Shown: one piece after another, positions 9,444-18,170 of the stretch
Layout of the letters: each line of letters opens with the position of its first letter
How positions within the stretch are numbered: the first letter of the stretch is position 1
Source: Streptomyces bicolor
Lineage (GTDB): Bacteria > Actinomycetota > Actinomycetes > Streptomycetales > Streptomycetaceae
Reading direction: 5' to 3'
Length of the DNA stretch: 64,000 nt
Assembly (NCBI RefSeq): GCF_000719285.1
Contig: NZ_JOFS01000012.1
Span: 1-64,000 of the forward strand
Translations under genes and position numbers: made by a program
The notes under the pieces: model-generated
The model's database searches: none
What the model saw: only the letters and a program-made list of their open reading frames with translations
Told to the model about the DNA's origin: nothing

Positions 9444-10352
9444 GTGGCGAACGGCGGACCGGTTCAGCACGGCTTCCCACACCTGGAGACGGTGCGGGCC
9501 TCCATCACCGCGCTCTACAGGCGGCTGTCGTACGACACCATCCAGACCTTCGCGGCGAGCGTGGCGCCGGTCGACGTGGCGTTCGCCGACACGGATGATC
9601 TGTATCTGGGCGCGCAGCGTGTGGCCCGTGAGCTGGTGCGGCACTACCGCCTGCCGGACGCCCGGCTGATCGTCAGCTTCCGGGAGATGAGCCATGCGGC
9701 GAACGTCGAACTCGCCGCCGGGCCGGAGTACTTCGTCGAGCTGAACGACCGTTTCCGCACCCATCGCCGGGACATCGGGGCGGCGCTCGCCCACGAGGTG
9801 ATGCACGTGTATCTGCACCGCCTCGGGCTGTCCTTCCCGGGCACGCGGGACAACGAGATCCTCACGGACACGGCGACCACGTATCTGGGGGCGGGCTGGC
9901 TGCTCCTCGACGCGTACCGGGAGGACGCGGCGTCCTCGCAGAAGCTGGGGTATCTGACGCCGGAGGAGTTCGGGTACGTCCTCGCCAAGCGGGCGCTGTT
10001 GTTCGCCGAGGATCCGTCGGTGTGGTTCACCAGTCCGCAGGCGTACGCGGCGTATGTGAAGGGCCTGGCCGAGGCCCGCCGTGACGAGCAGCAGCCACCG
10101 CTGACGGCGGCCGGGTGGGCGGGGCGGCGGCGGTATGCCCGCGATCGGCGCCATGCGCAGGACCATGCTCAGGACCACCATGGTGCCGGGGTGCGGCCGG
10201 GGGCGCCGTATGCGTTCACGCCGGACGGGCGGGGGCCGTTGCGGGTGTCGTTCGCGTGTCCTACGTGTCAGCAGCGGATTCGGGTGCCGGTGCGGGGGAG
10301 GGTTCGGGCGCGGTGTGGGTTGTGCCGGACGGTTCTCGAGTGCGACACGTAG
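9444..10352 (+). CDS. Zinc metalloprotease-like protein with C-terminal zinc ribbon
   Basis: 302 aa from the chosen GTG at 9444. Residues ~100-125 carry a HEVMH zinc-binding helix in ALAHEVMHVYLHRLG, and an acidic residue in NEILTDTATTYLG could be the third ligand. The last 40 residues hold two CxxC pairs (FACPTCQQR and ARCGLCRTVLECDT) that form a rubredoxin-like ribbon, possibly for substrate or nucleic-acid contact. There is no signal peptide or membrane segment. It resembles a conserved Streptomyces family of unknown function, and peptidase activity is inferred only from the motif. Confidence 0.75.
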   Translation: MANGGPVQHGFPHLETVRASITALYRRLSYDTIQTFAASVAPVDVAFADTDDLYLGAQRVARELVRHYRLPDARLIVSFREMSHAANVELAAGPEYFVELNDRFRTHRRDIGAALAHEVMHVYLHRLGLSFPGTRDNEILTDTATTYLGAGWLLLDAYREDAASSQKLGYLTPEEFGYVLAKRALLFAEDPSVWFTSPQAYAAYVKGLAEARRDEQQPPLTAAGWAGRRRYARDRRHAQDHAQDHHGAGVRPGAPYAFTPDGRGPLRVSFACPTCQQRIRVPVRGRVRARCGLCRTVLECDT

Positions 10353-10403
10353 GGGTTTTTCTCCGGCCAGAGGGCAGAGCGCCCTGGCCGGGCGAAAAAA
10401 CCC
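10353..10403. terminator. Bidirectional terminator between convergent genes
   Basis: GGGTTTTTCTCCGGCCAGAGGG pairs with CCCTGGCCGGGCGAAAAAACCC, giving a long stem with a T-run on each strand. It fills the gap between the convergent metalloprotease and SDR genes exactly, so it probably ends transcription in both directions. Confidence 0.85.
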
Positions 10404-11336
10404 TCACGCGCCGTACACCGCCCCCGGCACCCCCGCCTCCCCCACCAGCTTCCGCGCCATCTCCCCCACCTCCTCCGGCGTCCACCGCGCCCCCTTGTCC
10501 ACGCTCGGCCCCGCCCTCCACCCCTCCATCACCGTGATCCGGCCGCCTTCCGCCTCGAAGACCCTCCCCGTCACGCCCTCACTCCCCGCGGAGCCCAACC
10601 AGACGACCAGCGGAGAAACGTTCTCCGGGGCCATCGCGTCGAAGCCGGCGGCAGGAGCCGCCATCGATTCCGCGAAGGTACGTTCCGTCATCCGGGTTCG
10701 CGCCGCCGGCGCGATCGCGTTGACCCGGATGCCGTAGCGGGCGAGCTCGGCCGCGGCGACCAGCGTCAGGCCAACGATCCCCGCCTTCGCGGCGCTGTAG
10801 TTGCCCTGCCCCAGCGAGCCCAACAGCCCCGCCCCGCTACTCGTATTGACGATCCGGGCGTCCGGCATACGGCCCGCCTTCGCCTCCGCCCGCCAGTGCG
10901 CGGCCGCGTACTTCAGGGGGAGGAAGTGCCCCTTGAGGTGGACGCGTACGACAGCGTCCCAGTCGTCCTCGTCCAGGTTGACCAGCATCCGGTCCCGCAG
11001 GAAGCCCGCGTTGTTGACGAGGGTGTCGAGACGGCCGTACGTCTCCAAAGCCGCAGCCACCAAGGACGCCGCCCCGGCGCCGGTCGCGACGTCACCGCCG
11101 TGCGCGATCGCCTCGCCGCCCGCCGCGCGGATCTCCTCGACGACCCGCAGGGCGAGACTCTCCGCGGTCGCCCCCCGGGCGGAGTCCCCGGCGCCCGGCG
11201 TGCCGTCGAGCCCGACCCCGAGGTCGTTGACGACGACCTTCGCCCCCTCGGCCGCGAACGCGAGCGCGTGCGCGCGCCCGAGCCCCCGGCCCGCTCCGGT
11301 GACGACGACGACCCGCCCCTCACAGATCCGGCTCAT
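10404..11336 (-). CDS. Short-chain dehydrogenase/reductase (steroid-ring cluster, Rv3548c-like)
   Basis: 310 aa from ATG 11336, which overlaps the stop of the preceding gene (ATGA). Rossmann signature VTGAGRGLGRAHALAF near the N-terminus, LVNNAGFLRDR, and the catalytic tyrosine/lysine in NYSAAKAG. The C-terminal extension and its place next to echA20-ipdABC match the SDR Rv3548c of the mycobacterial KstR2 regulon. The exact reaction is unproven, but NAD(P)-dependent oxidation of a hydroxyacyl-CoA from the steroid C/D rings is likely. Forms a two-gene operon with the next SDR. Confidence 0.8.
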   Translation of the reverse strand: MSRICEGRVVVVTGAGRGLGRAHALAFAAEGAKVVVNDLGVGLDGTPGAGDSARGATAESLALRVVEEIRAAGGEAIAHGGDVATGAGAASLVAAALETYGRLDTLVNNAGFLRDRMLVNLDEDDWDAVVRVHLKGHFLPLKYAAAHWRAEAKAGRMPDARIVNTSSGAGLLGSLGQGNYSAAKAGIVGLTLVAAAELARYGIRVNAIAPAARTRMTERTFAESMAAPAAGFDAMAPENVSPLVVWLGSAGSEGVTGRVFEAEGGRITVMEGWRAGPSVDKGARWTPEEVGEMARKLVGEAGVPGAVYGA

Positions 11337-12085
11337 GCCATGTCCCCTTCCTGCTTGTTGACCGTTGCGGCGTCCAGGAACGCGGGCCGCTCTCCCCCGC
11401 CGTGCACGAGCAGGCTCGCCCCGCTGATATAGGCGGCGGCCTCGGAGGCGAGGAAGACGGCGGCCGCGCCGATGTCGGCCGGTTCGGCGAGGCGGCCGAG
11501 CGGGACGGTGCGGGAGACGGCCGCGATGCCGTCCTCGCCGCCGTAGTGCAGATGCGACTGCTCGGTGCGGACCATGCCGACGACCAGCGTGTTGACGCGC
11601 ACCTCCGGCGCCCACTCCACCGCCATCGACCTGGCCAGGCTCTCCAGCCCGGCCTTCGCCGCCCCGTACGCCGCCGACCCGGGTGACGGGCGGCCGCCAC
11701 TGACGCTGCCGATCATCACCACCGAGCCCCGCACTCGCCTCAGCTGCTCGTACGCGGCCAGGGACGCCGTCATCGGCGCGAGAAGGTTCAGCTCGATCAC
11801 GCGCGCGTGCCGCTCGGCATCCGTGTCCGTCAACCGTCGGTACGGTGTGCCACCCGCGTTGTTGACCAGCACGTCGAGGCGGGGCAGGGCGGCGAAGAAG
11901 GCTCGTACGGCTTCCGGATCGCGGAGGTCGAGGGGCCTGAACTCGGCGCCGGAGAACGGGACTTCGGGCGGTCGGCGTGCACAGACCACGACGTGCGCCC
12001 CGGCCCCGGCGAAGGCGCGCGCGATGCCCGCGCCGACACCTCGCGTGCCGCCCGTGACGACCACGACCTTCCCGTCCAGCCCCAT
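11333..12085 (-). CDS. Short-chain dehydrogenase/reductase (steroid-ring cluster, Rv3549c-like)
   Basis: 250 aa. Cofactor motif VTGGTRGVGAGIARAF, NNAGGTPYR, catalytic serine in IGSVSGG and YxxxK in AYGAAKAG. First gene of a leftward two-gene operon reading away from the operator at 12102-12121 and divergent from echA20. Position and size match Rv3549c of the KstR2 regulon. The substrate is inferred to be a steroid-derived hydroxyacyl-CoA; the sequence alone does not prove it. Confidence 0.8.
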   Translation of the reverse strand: MGLDGKVVVVTGGTRGVGAGIARAFAGAGAHVVVCARRPPEVPFSGAEFRPLDLRDPEAVRAFFAALPRLDVLVNNAGGTPYRRLTDTDAERHARVIELNLLAPMTASLAAYEQLRRVRGSVVMIGSVSGGRPSPGSAAYGAAKAGLESLARSMAVEWAPEVRVNTLVVGMVRTEQSHLHYGGEDGIAAVSRTVPLGRLAEPADIGAAAVFLASEAAAYISGASLLVHGGGERPAFLDAATVNKQEGDMA

Positions 12086-12101
12086 GCGCGGCTACCCTTC
12101 A

Positions 12102-12121
12102 CCTAACAAACGTTTGGTGGA
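12102..12121. promoter_or_regulatory. Putative KstR2 operator 1
   Basis: CCTAACAAACGTTTGGTGGA is an imperfect palindrome (7 of 10 positions symmetric) midway between the divergent SDR and echA20 starts. Its left half CCTAACAA equals the reverse complement of the right half of operator 2 (18127-18146). It fits the published mycobacterial KstR2 motif AnCAAGnnCTTGnT at all but two fixed positions. Confidence 0.75.
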
Positions 12122-12139
12122 AAGGTAGCTGATGCGGCC

Positions 12140-12898
12140 ATGGGTGTCTCCACCTCGGCCCCGGAAAAGGGGCCCGGAAAAGACGGGATCGCCCTCGTCA
12201 CGGTCGACTTCCCGCCGGTGAACGCCCTGCCGGTGGAGGGCTGGTTCGCGCTGGCCGACGCCGTGCGGTCGGCGGGCCGGGACCCGGGGATCCGCTGTGT
12301 CGTCGTCGCGGCCGAGGGACGCGGGTTCAACGCGGGCGTGGACATCAAGGAGATACAGCGGGACGGGCACGGTGCGCTGATCGGCGCCAACCACGCCTGC
12401 GCGGAGGCCTTCGCCGCGGTGTACGACTGCGAGGTGCCCGTCGTCGCGGCCGTGCACGGTTTCTGCCTCGGCGGCGGGGTCGGTCTGGTGGGCAACGCGG
12501 ACGTGATCGTGGCGAGCGAGGACGCCACCTTCGGGCTGCCCGAGCTGGACCGGGGAGCGCTGGGCGCGGCCACCCATCTGGCCCGGCTGGTCCCCCAGCA
12601 TCTGATGCGCGCCCTGTACTACACCTCGCGCACCGCGACCGCGGCCGAGCTGCACGCGCACGGCTCGGTGTGGCGGGTCGTGCCGCGTGACCGACTGCGC
12701 GACGCCGCCCTGGAGCTGGCCCGCGAGATCGCCGCGAAGGACGGTCAGCTGCTGCGCCTGGCCAAGGCCGCGATCAACGGCATCGACCCGGTCGACGTGC
12801 GGCGCAGCTACCGCTTCGAGCAGGGCTTCACCTTCGAGGCGGGCCTCAGCGGGGTCGCCGACCGGGTTCGTGACACGTTCGGAAGGGACGGTGGCTGA
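12140..12898 (+). CDS. echA20: Enoyl-CoA hydratase/hydrolase family protein, EchA20-like
   Basis: 252 aa crotonase-fold protein. The oxyanion-hole segments are in GRGFNAGVDIKEIQ and VHGFCLGGGVGLVGNAD, and FGLPELDRG follows at the usual spacing. In mycobacteria EchA20 acts as a hydrolase that opens steroid ring D of HIEC-CoA, and its gene sits directly before ipdAB as here. First gene of the rightward echA20-ipdA-ipdB-ipdC operon, adjoining ipdA with no gap, and under the operator at 12102-12121. Assignment rests on gene order and family, so a generic hydratase cannot be excluded. Confidence 0.85.
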   Translation: MGVSTSAPEKGPGKDGIALVTVDFPPVNALPVEGWFALADAVRSAGRDPGIRCVVVAAEGRGFNAGVDIKEIQRDGHGALIGANHACAEAFAAVYDCEVPVVAAVHGFCLGGGVGLVGNADVIVASEDATFGLPELDRGALGAATHLARLVPQHLMRALYYTSRTATAAELHAHGSVWRVVPRDRLRDAALELAREIAAKDGQLLRLAKAAINGIDPVDVRRSYRFEQGFTFEAGLSGVADRVRDTFGRDGG

Positions 12899-13735
12899 AT
12901 GAGCGACAAGACGACAACCGCGGACGAGGTCGTCTCCCGGCTGCGCAGTGGCATGACCCTCGGCATCGGCGGCTGGGGCTCGCGCCGCAAGCCGATGGCC
13001 CTGGTGCGGGCGCTGCTGCGCTCCGACGTCACCGACCTCACGATCGTCTCGTACGGCGGCCCCGACGTCGGCATGCTCGCCGCGGCCGGACGTGTCCGCA
13101 AGCTGGTCACGGCCTTCGTCACCCTCGACTCGATCCCGCTGGAACCGCACTATCGCGCGGCCCGCGAACAGGGCGCCTTCGAGCTCATGGAGATCGACGA
13201 GGCGATGTTCATGTGGGGCCTGCACGCGGCCGCCAACCGGCTGCCCTTCCTGCCGGTGCGGGCCGGGATCGGTTCGGACGTGATGCGGGTCAACCCGGCT
13301 CTGCGGACTGTGACTTCGCCGTACGACGACGGGGAGACGTTCGTCGCCATGCCGGCCCTGCGCCTGGACGCCGCCCTGGTGCATGTGAACCGTGCCGACC
13401 GGCTGGGCAACGGCCAGTATCTGGGCCCCGATCCCTACTTCGACGATCTTTTCTGCGCGGCGGCCGAGACTGCGTACGTCTCCTGCGAGCGCATCGTCGA
13501 CACGGCCGAGCTGACGAAGGAGGCCGCGCCGCAGACCCTGCTGATCAAGCGGCACACGGTGACGGGGGTCGTCGAGGCCCCGAACGGAGCGCACTTCACG
13601 TCCTGCGCACCCGACTACGGCCGGGACGAGGCCTTCCAGAAGGCGTACGCGAGCACGCCGTGGGCCGAGTTCGCGGCGCGGTTCCTCGGCGGGGACGAGC
13701 AGGCATACCAGACGGCGGTCGGGGAGCGGTCATGA
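12899..13735 (+). CDS. ipdA: CoA-transferase-like subunit A, IpdA (COCHEA-CoA hydrolase alpha)
   Basis: 278 aa class I CoA-transferase-fold subunit. N-terminal region GMTLGIGGWGSRRKPMALVRALL forms the CoA-binding edge. In characterised mycobacterial and rhodococcal IpdAB, this pair opens the last ring of steroids by hydrolysing COCHEA-CoA and does not transfer CoA. It starts right after the echA20 stop and overlaps ipdB by four bases (ATGA), as expected for subunits made in equal amounts. Confidence 0.88.
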   Translation: MSDKTTTADEVVSRLRSGMTLGIGGWGSRRKPMALVRALLRSDVTDLTIVSYGGPDVGMLAAAGRVRKLVTAFVTLDSIPLEPHYRAAREQGAFELMEIDEAMFMWGLHAAANRLPFLPVRAGIGSDVMRVNPALRTVTSPYDDGETFVAMPALRLDAALVHVNRADRLGNGQYLGPDPYFDDLFCAAAETAYVSCERIVDTAELTKEAAPQTLLIKRHTVTGVVEAPNGAHFTSCAPDYGRDEAFQKAYASTPWAEFAARFLGGDEQAYQTAVGERS

Positions 13736-14487
13736 CGGAGTTCACTCAGGCGGCTCCTGTCCCGCCCACCCGTGCCGAGTACTGCGTGATCGCCTGTGCC
13801 GAGGCCTGGCGGGACGCGGGTGAGATCCTGGCGAGCCCGATGGGCCTGATCCCGTCCGTGGGGGCCCGGCTGGCACGGCTCACCTTCGCACCCGACCTGC
13901 TGCTGACCGACGGCGAGGCGACCCTCGTCCGCCCGGACGGGACGACCGAGGGCTGGCTGCCGTACCGGCAGCATCTGGCCCTGGTCACCGGTGGACGGCG
14001 GCACGTGATGATGGGCGCGAGCCAGATCGACCGCTACGGCAACCAGAACATCTCCTGCATCGGCGACTGGGAGCGGCCGAAACGGCAGCTGCTCGGCGTG
14101 CGGGGCGCACCGGTCAACACCCTGAACCATCCGACCAGTTACTGGATCCCGAGGCAGTCCCGGCGGGTCTTCGTCGAGAAGGTCGACATGGTGTGCGGAG
14201 TCGGCTACGACCACGCGGCCGCGCATCCGGAAACGGCCCGCCATCACCGCATCCCCCGTGTCGTCACCGACCTCGGCGTCTTCGACTTCGCCACGCCCGA
14301 CCACTCGATGCGACTGGCCTCGCTTCATCCAGGCGTCACACCGGCGCAGGTCAGGGAAGCCACCTCCTTCGAGCTGGCCGTCCCCGACGACGTGCCGCGG
14401 ACGCGTCCGCCCACCGCCGACGAGCTGCGGCTCATCCGCGAGGTGATCGACCCGGAGAACACCCGCGCCAGGGAGGTCGGCGCGTGA
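13732..14487 (+). CDS. ipdB: CoA-transferase-like subunit B, IpdB (COCHEA-CoA hydrolase beta)
   Basis: 251 aa from ATG 13732, overlapping the ipdA stop. Partner of IpdA in the ring-opening hydrolase. Sequence features include VMMGASQIDRYGNQN and the GVGYDHAAAHP loop, typical of this subfamily in place of the classic SENG glutamate motif of true CoA-transferases. That absence fits a hydrolase. The stop overlaps the next gene's start, so translation is coupled. Confidence 0.88.
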   Translation: MTEFTQAAPVPPTRAEYCVIACAEAWRDAGEILASPMGLIPSVGARLARLTFAPDLLLTDGEATLVRPDGTTEGWLPYRQHLALVTGGRRHVMMGASQIDRYGNQNISCIGDWERPKRQLLGVRGAPVNTLNHPTSYWIPRQSRRVFVEKVDMVCGVGYDHAAAHPETARHHRIPRVVTDLGVFDFATPDHSMRLASLHPGVTPAQVREATSFELAVPDDVPRTRPPTADELRLIREVIDPENTRAREVGA

Positions 14488-15536
14488 TGGAGACGCCGCT
14501 GACCCGGCTGGTCGGGGTCCGCCACCCGATCGTGCAGACCGGGATGGGCTGGGTGGCGGGCCCCCGGCTGGTCTCGGCGACGGCGAACGCGGGCGCGCTG
14601 GGCATCCTGGCCTCCGCGACGATGTCCGTCGACCGGCTGCGTGAGGCGATACGCGAGGTCAGGTCCCGTACGGACGCACCGTTCGGGGTGAACCTGCGGG
14701 CGGACGCCTCGGACGCCGGCGACCGGGTCCGCGTGCTGATCGACGAGGGTGTGCGCGTCGCCTCCTTCGCCCTCGCGCCCTCCCGTGAGCTGATCGCCGA
14801 GCTCAAGGACGCGGGCGTGGTCGTCATCCCCTCGATCGGTGCCCGGCGGCACGCCGAGAAGGTCGCCGGGTGGGGTGCGGACGCGGTGATCGTGCAGGGC
14901 GGCGAGGGCGGCGGGCACACCGGCGAGGTGGCGACGACGGTACTGCTGCCGCAGGTGGTCGACGCCGTGGACATCCCGGTCGTCGCGGCGGGCGGCTTCT
15001 TCGACGGGCGCGGGCTGGTCGCGGCACTGGCCTACGGGGCGGCGGGCGTCGCCATGGGCACGCGGTTCCTGCTCACCTCGGACTCGACGGTGCCGGACGC
15101 GGTGAAGGCGCGGTATCTGGCGGCGACGGTCCGGGACGTGACGGTCACCCGGGCCGTGGACGGCCTGCCCCACCGCATGCTGCGTACGGAACTGGTCGAC
15201 GCCCTGGAGCGCTCCAGCCGGGCACGCACCCTCCTCCATTCGGTGCGCAGGGCAGCGGGATACCGGAAGCTGTCCGGCACGAGCTGGCGCCGCATGCTCC
15301 GCGACGGTCGCGCACTGCGGCACGGCAAGGACCTGACCTGGAGCCAGGTCCTGCTGGCCGCGAACACGCCGATGCTGCTCAAGGCGTCCATGGTGGACGG
15401 CCGTACCGATCTGGGAGTGATGGCGTCCGGTCAGGTCGCCGGCGTGATCGACGACCTGCCGTCGTGCGCGGAGCTGGTGGAGCGGATCATGATGGAGGCG
15501 GAGGACACCCGTCGGCGTCTCACAGCCTCTCGATGA
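14487..15536 (+). CDS. ipdC: Nitronate-monooxygenase-family flavoprotein, IpdC
   Basis: 349 aa from ATG 14487 (a GTG three bases earlier is possible). FMN-binding TIM barrel of the 2-nitropropane dioxygenase family: PIVQTGMGWVAGP at the N-terminus, the GGEGGGHTG phosphate loop, and AAGGFFDGRGLVAALAYGA. In steroid degraders IpdC introduces a double bond into the 5-hydroxy-HIC-CoA intermediate before ring D opening. Last gene of the echA20-ipdABC operon; its end overlaps the convergent thiolase gene by 17 bp. Confidence 0.87.
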   Translation: METPLTRLVGVRHPIVQTGMGWVAGPRLVSATANAGALGILASATMSVDRLREAIREVRSRTDAPFGVNLRADASDAGDRVRVLIDEGVRVASFALAPSRELIAELKDAGVVVIPSIGARRHAEKVAGWGADAVIVQGGEGGGHTGEVATTVLLPQVVDAVDIPVVAAGGFFDGRGLVAALAYGAAGVAMGTRFLLTSDSTVPDAVKARYLAATVRDVTVTRAVDGLPHRMLRTELVDALERSSRARTLLHSVRRAAGYRKLSGTSWRRMLRDGRALRHGKDLTWSQVLLAANTPMLLKASMVDGRTDLGVMASGQVAGVIDDLPSCAELVERIMMEAEDTRRRLTASR

Positions 15537-16677
15537 TCGTGACGTTGGCCTGGCCGCCCCCCTCGCACATGGTCTGAAGCCCGAACCGGCCGCCTGTGCG
15601 CTCCAGTTCGTGCAGCAAGGTCGTCATCAGCTTCACACCGGTCGCCCCCAGCGGATGTCCCAGAGCAATCGCACCCCCGTTGACGTTGACCTTGTCCGGG
15701 TCGGCGCCGGTCTCCTTCAGCCAGGCCAGCACCACCGGCGCGAACGCCTCGTTGATCTCGACGAGGTCGATGTCGTCGATCGACAGTCCGGTCTTCTTCA
15801 GGGCGTGGGCGGTGGCGGGTATCGGCGCGGTGAGCATGCGGATGGGATCCTCACCGCGCACCGAGAGATGGTGCACCCGGGCCCGGGGCGTGAGCCCATG
15901 CTCGCGCACCGCCCGCTCCGAGGCCAGCAGCATCGCCGCCGCGCCGTCGGAGACCTGCGAGGAACAGGCGGCCGTGATGGTGCCGCCGTCGATGACCGGC
16001 TTCAGCCCGGCCATCTTCTCCATCGAGGTGTCCCGGCGCGGCCCCTCGTCGACCGTGACATGCCCGTACGGCACGAGCTCCCGCTCGAAGCGCCCCTCGT
16101 CGATGGCCCGCAGTGCCCGCCGGTGCGACCGCAGCGCGAACTCCTCCTGGTCCTGCCGGCTGATCCCCCACTTCGCGGCGATCATCTCGGCGCCGACGAA
16201 CTGGTTGACCGGCTTCTCCCCGTACCGCGCCCGCCAGCCCTCGCTGCCCGCGAAGGGACCCGCCGTGAGGCCGAGCGGCTCGGCGGCCTGCCGGGTGGCG
16301 AAGGCGATGGGGATCATCGACATGTTCTGCACGCCGCCCGCGACCACGAGGTCCTGGGTGCCGGACAGCACGCCCTGCGCCGCGAAGTGCACGGCCTGCT
16401 GCGAGGACCCGCACTGCCGGTCCACGGTCACGCCCGGCACCTCCTCGGGCAGCCCGGCCGCCAGCCAGCAGGTCCGCGCGATGTCCCCGGCCTGCGGCCC
16501 GACGGCGTCCAGGCAGCCGAAGACGACGTCCTCCACGGCGGCCGGGTCCATGCCCGCGCGCGAGACGAGCTCCTTCAGCACATGCGCGCCCAGGTCGGCC
16601 GGGTGGACCGCGCTGAGCCCTCCTCCGCGCCGCCCGACGGGCGTCCGGACCGCTTCGACGATGTAGGCCTCGGCCAT
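15520..16677 (-). CDS. fadA6: Acetyl-CoA acetyltransferase (thiolase), FadA6-like
   Basis: 385 aa thiolase. Nucleophilic Cys89 in VDRQCGSSQ, the His of GGAIALGHPLGATG and the second catalytic Cys in MCEGGGQANV are all present, so the enzyme should be active. FadA6 in the KstR2 regulon cleaves the ring-opened dioxo-diacid CoA ester after IpdAB. Third gene of the leftward ipdF-kstR2-fadA6 unit, 26 bp after kstR2, converging on ipdC. Confidence 0.88.
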   Translation of the reverse strand: MAEAYIVEAVRTPVGRRGGGLSAVHPADLGAHVLKELVSRAGMDPAAVEDVVFGCLDAVGPQAGDIARTCWLAAGLPEEVPGVTVDRQCGSSQQAVHFAAQGVLSGTQDLVVAGGVQNMSMIPIAFATRQAAEPLGLTAGPFAGSEGWRARYGEKPVNQFVGAEMIAAKWGISRQDQEEFALRSHRRALRAIDEGRFERELVPYGHVTVDEGPRRDTSMEKMAGLKPVIDGGTITAACSSQVSDGAAAMLLASERAVREHGLTPRARVHHLSVRGEDPIRMLTAPIPATAHALKKTGLSIDDIDLVEINEAFAPVVLAWLKETGADPDKVNVNGGAIALGHPLGATGVKLMTTLLHELERTGGRFGLQTMCEGGGQANVTIIERL

Positions 16678-16703
16678 GGCAACTCCCCAGACTCCTCAGT
16701 GAG

Positions 16704-17315
16704 TTACGTACGTACGGCGATCCCGTCCAGCACCATCGACAGGTACTGCCGGGCGATCTCCTCCGGGCTGTGCTGTCCGCCGGGCCGGTACCAGGACGCG
16801 GCGACCCACACCGTGTCCCGCACGAACCGGTAGGTGAGCCGGACGTCGAGGTCGGAACGGAACACCCCGGCCGCGACCCCGCGCTCCAGCGTGGACAGCC
16901 ACGCCTTCTCGAACCTGCGCTGCGACTCGGCGAGGAACGCGAACCGTTCCTGCGCCACCAGCTGCTTGTTCTCCTTCTGGTAGATCGCGACGGCGGCGCG
17001 GTGCCGGTCGATCTCCCGGAACGACTCGGTGACCAGGGCCTCGAGGGTCTCGCGGGGCCCGAGCTCGGCGCCCAGGACGGCGTCGTAGCCGCCCCAGAGC
17101 TCGTCGAGGAAGCTCCGCAGGATCTCCTCCAGCATCGATTCCTTGGAGTCGAAGTGGTAGTAGAGGCTGCCCGCGAGCATGCCCGCGTGGTCCGCGATCT
17201 TGCGTACGGTCGTGGCGTTGTAGCCCTGCTCGGCGAAGACCTCGGCGGCGGTGTCGAGGAGTTCGCGCCGCCTGGCGGCTGCGGCGGTCACCTGGGGCTT
17301 CTTCTTGGTCGGCAC
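16704..17315 (-). CDS. kstR2: TetR-family repressor, KstR2-like
   Basis: 203 aa. N-terminal TetR helix-turn-helix at about 37-62 (TVRKIADHAGMLAGSLYYHF, followed by DSKESML), then a helical ligand-binding domain. It lies between ipdF and fadA6, exactly as kstR2 does in mycobacteria, where the repressor releases DNA on binding HIP-CoA. Two palindromes at 12102-12121 and 18127-18146 are its likely operators; the second lies upstream of its own operon, implying autoregulation. Confidence 0.88.
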   Translation of the reverse strand: MPTKKKPQVTAAAARRRELLDTAAEVFAEQGYNATTVRKIADHAGMLAGSLYYHFDSKESMLEEILRSFLDELWGGYDAVLGAELGPRETLEALVTESFREIDRHRAAVAIYQKENKQLVAQERFAFLAESQRRFEKAWLSTLERGVAAGVFRSDLDVRLTYRFVRDTVWVAASWYRPGGQHSPEEIARQYLSMVLDGIAVRT

Positions 17316-17330
17316 GGGTCCATTGTCGTC

Positions 17331-18113
17331 CTACGGGTGCTGGCTGCTGACGGAGACGATCTCTCCGGTCAGGTACGACGAGTAGCCCGACGCCAGGAAG
17401 ACGATCACGTTGGCCACCTCCCAGGGCTCGGCGTACCGCCCGAACGCCTCGCGCGCGGTCAGCTCCTGAAGCAGCTCGGGGGTCGTCACCTTCGCCAGGT
17501 GGGGGTGCATGGCGAGACTCGGCGCCACGGCGTTCACCCGCACCCCGTACTCGGCGGCCTCCATCGCCGCGCACCTGGTCAGCGCCATCACTCCCGCCTT
17601 GGCGGCGGCATAGTGCGCCTGGCCCGCCTGGGCGCGCCAGCCGACGACGGAGGCGTTGTTGACGATCACGCCGCCGGTGTCGCGCATCCGGCTCAGGGCG
17701 GCCCGGGTGCATCGGAAGGTGCCGTTCAGGGTCACGTCGAGTACCTTCGACCACTGCTCGTCGGTCATGTCGACGAGCGGCGAAGTCCCGCCCAGGCCCG
17801 CGTTGTTGACGACGACGTCGAGCCGGCCGTGTTCCTGTACGGCGGTGTCGAACAGGGCCCGCACCTGCGTCTCGTCGGTGACGTCACAGACCGCGGACGT
17901 CACCGCGCCCGCGAACTCCCGGGCCAGCTCCGCCTCGTACTCCTTCAGCCGCCGCCCGTGCCCGTCGCTGATCAGCACGCGCGCGCCCTCCTCCAGGAGC
18001 CGGCGGGCGGTCGCGCCGCCGATGCCCGCGCCCGCCGCGGCGGTGATGACGGCCGTGCGCCCGCGGAGCAGTCCGTGCCCGGGAACGTACGCCAGCGCCT
18101 CGACGTTTGTCAT
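17331..18113 (-). CDS. ipdF: Short-chain dehydrogenase, IpdF-like
   Basis: 260 aa SDR. Cofactor loop ITAAAGAGIGGATARRL, NNAGLGGTSP, and the catalytic residues in NNASVVGWRAQAGQAHYAAAK. IpdF (Rv3559c) oxidises the 5-hydroxyl of the side-chain-shortened steroid CoA ester in HIP catabolism. First gene of the leftward ipdF-kstR2-fadA6 operon, 15 bp before kstR2, reading from the promoter region that holds operator 2. Confidence 0.85.
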   Translation of the reverse strand: MTNVEALAYVPGHGLLRGRTAVITAAAGAGIGGATARRLLEEGARVLISDGHGRRLKEYEAELAREFAGAVTSAVCDVTDETQVRALFDTAVQEHGRLDVVVNNAGLGGTSPLVDMTDEQWSKVLDVTLNGTFRCTRAALSRMRDTGGVIVNNASVVGWRAQAGQAHYAAAKAGVMALTRCAAMEAAEYGVRVNAVAPSLAMHPHLAKVTTPELLQELTAREAFGRYAEPWEVANVIVFLASGYSSYLTGEIVSVSSQHP

Positions 18114-18126
18114 GGCAGCACGCTAA

Positions 18127-18146
18127 CCTACCAAACACTTGTTAGG
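18127..18146. promoter_or_regulatory. Putative KstR2 operator 2
   Basis: CCTACCAAACACTTGTTAGG is an imperfect palindrome (7 of 10 positions) in the short gap between divergent ipdF and the acyl-CoA dehydrogenase gene. Its core ACCAAACACTTGTT fits the mycobacterial KstR2 motif AnCAAGnnCTTGnT with one mismatch. Together with operator 1 it suggests a consensus CCTAnCAAnnnnTTGnTAGG. Confidence 0.8.
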
Positions 18147-18170
18147 GAAGATGGGGGAAGGACGGTGCCG

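Noticed and set aside
12899..14487. Succinyl-CoA:3-ketoacid CoA-transferase (ScoAB)
   Set aside because: The gene neighbours echA20, ipdC, fadA6 and kstR2, and the lack of the classic SENG glutamate motif, favour IpdAB.
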